Made by a program: the position numbers and the translations under genes
Part shown: positions 5,012 to 5,369 of the stretch, in pieces
How positions within the stretch are numbered: position 1 is the stretch's first letter
Layout: every line of letters starts with the position of its first letter
Notes under the pieces: generated by a model
Seen by the model: the letters and a program-made list of their open reading frames with translations, nothing else
Told to the model about the DNA's origin: nothing
The model's database searches: none
NCBI GenBank assembly: GCA_039934475.1
Contig: JBDTMC010000526.1
Span: 1 to 5,369 of the forward strand
Length of the DNA stretch: 5,369 nt
Origin: JBDTMC01 sp039934475
GTDB taxonomy: Bacteria > Acidobacteriota > Terriglobia > Bryobacterales > Bryobacteraceae
Reading direction: 5' to 3'

Positions 5012-5369
5012 ATGCGTAGATTTGTTCTGGGCGTTCTTGTCTTCATTCCGCTCTTTGGGGCGGAGACTACGGTGGTGCGTTGCGGCAAACTGCTCGACGT
5101 GGTTTCGGGCGAACTACGGTCGAACGTCGATGTGACCGTAGAGGGGAATGCGATTACCAGGGTGGGTCCGGCGGGCGCCGGCGCGCCAACGGTCGATTTG
5201 TCCCGCGGCTACTGCCTGCCCGGCCTGATCGACGTTCATGACCACATCACTTCCGACCCGCAGCATTCCGGCTATGCCGCTTTGGGCATTTCGATTCCGC
5301 GGGAGACCGTGATTGGCGTCAAGAATGCCCGCAACACACTGCAGGCGGGGTTCACCACCATCCGCAATG
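5012..5369 (+). CDS. exported metal-dependent amidohydrolase (3' end beyond window)
   Basis: The first 119 residues of an amidohydrolase-superfamily protein are visible; members usually run to about 400-450 residues. Residues 1-17 look like a Sec signal peptide: RR, then the hydrophobic core FVLGVLVFIPLF, then GA before Glu18 as a likely cleavage site. The mature N-terminus has the typical beta-rich start with VVRCGKLLDVVSGE (21-34), VTVEGNAITRVGP (41-53), then GYCLPGLIDVHDHIT (66-80). His76 and His78 form the first metal-binding H-x-H of the TIM barrel. LQAGFTTIRN at the right edge matches the family's 'GxTTxRD/N' strand. This pattern fits the imidazolonepropionase-like or prolidase-like exported amidohydrolases common in Acidobacteriota; the substrate (a peptide, amide or cyclic imide) cannot be told from this part. 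The ATG is 17 bp after the HAD phosphatase stop with no clear Shine-Dalgarno, which suggests coupling or a shared transcript. Confidence 0.9.
   Translation, partial: MRRFVLGVLVFIPLFGAETTVVRCGKLLDVVSGELRSNVDVTVEGNAITRVGPAGAGAPTVDLSRGYCLPGLIDVHDHITSDPQHSGYAALGISIPRETVIGVKNARNTLQAGFTTIRN

Overview
The window looks like a chromosomal housekeeping segment of an Acidobacteriota bacterium, most likely from the Solibacter/Bryobacter side of the phylum. This is an inference from the ribosomal protein L20 sequence (the TKSKL and GRRRKKRDFRRLW blocks), the moderately high GC content, the frequent GTG and TTG starts, and a membrane-anchored coiled-coil protein whose C-terminal domain I associate with acidobacterial genomes. 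No search was run. No mobile element, CRISPR array, tRNA or rRNA was seen.

Layout from left to right. (1) Plus strand, 2-947: the 3' part of rplT (L20), then a short coiled-coil ZapB-like gene and zapA, closely spaced and probably one transcript linking ribosome synthesis and Z-ring assembly. (2) Minus strand, 953-2369: an 81-residue single-span membrane protein followed by a membrane-bound SpoIIE/RsbU-type PP2C phosphatase, whose 3' end stops only 5 bp from the end of zapA. (3) 2370-2686: a 317-bp gene-free stretch with an operator-like repeat, a short tandem repeat and a hairpin. (4) Minus strand, 2687-4267: thymidine kinase (tdk) followed by a 292-residue membrane-anchored coiled-coil protein of unknown function. 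(5) Plus strand, 4341-5369: a HAD-IB (MtnX/SerB-like) phosphatase, divergent from tdk across 73 bp, then the start of an exported metal-dependent amidohydrolase that runs off the window.

The genes fall into small functional units rather than one system: translation and division (rplT-zapB-zapA), phosphoprotein signalling (81-aa protein plus PP2C), nucleotide salvage (tdk), and small-molecule catabolism or salvage (HAD phosphatase, amidohydrolase). Nothing here is a clearly new defence or mobile system. The least explained parts are the 292-residue protein, the small membrane protein paired with the phosphatase, and the repeat TAGTAC-TTTTT-TAGTAC upstream of that pair.
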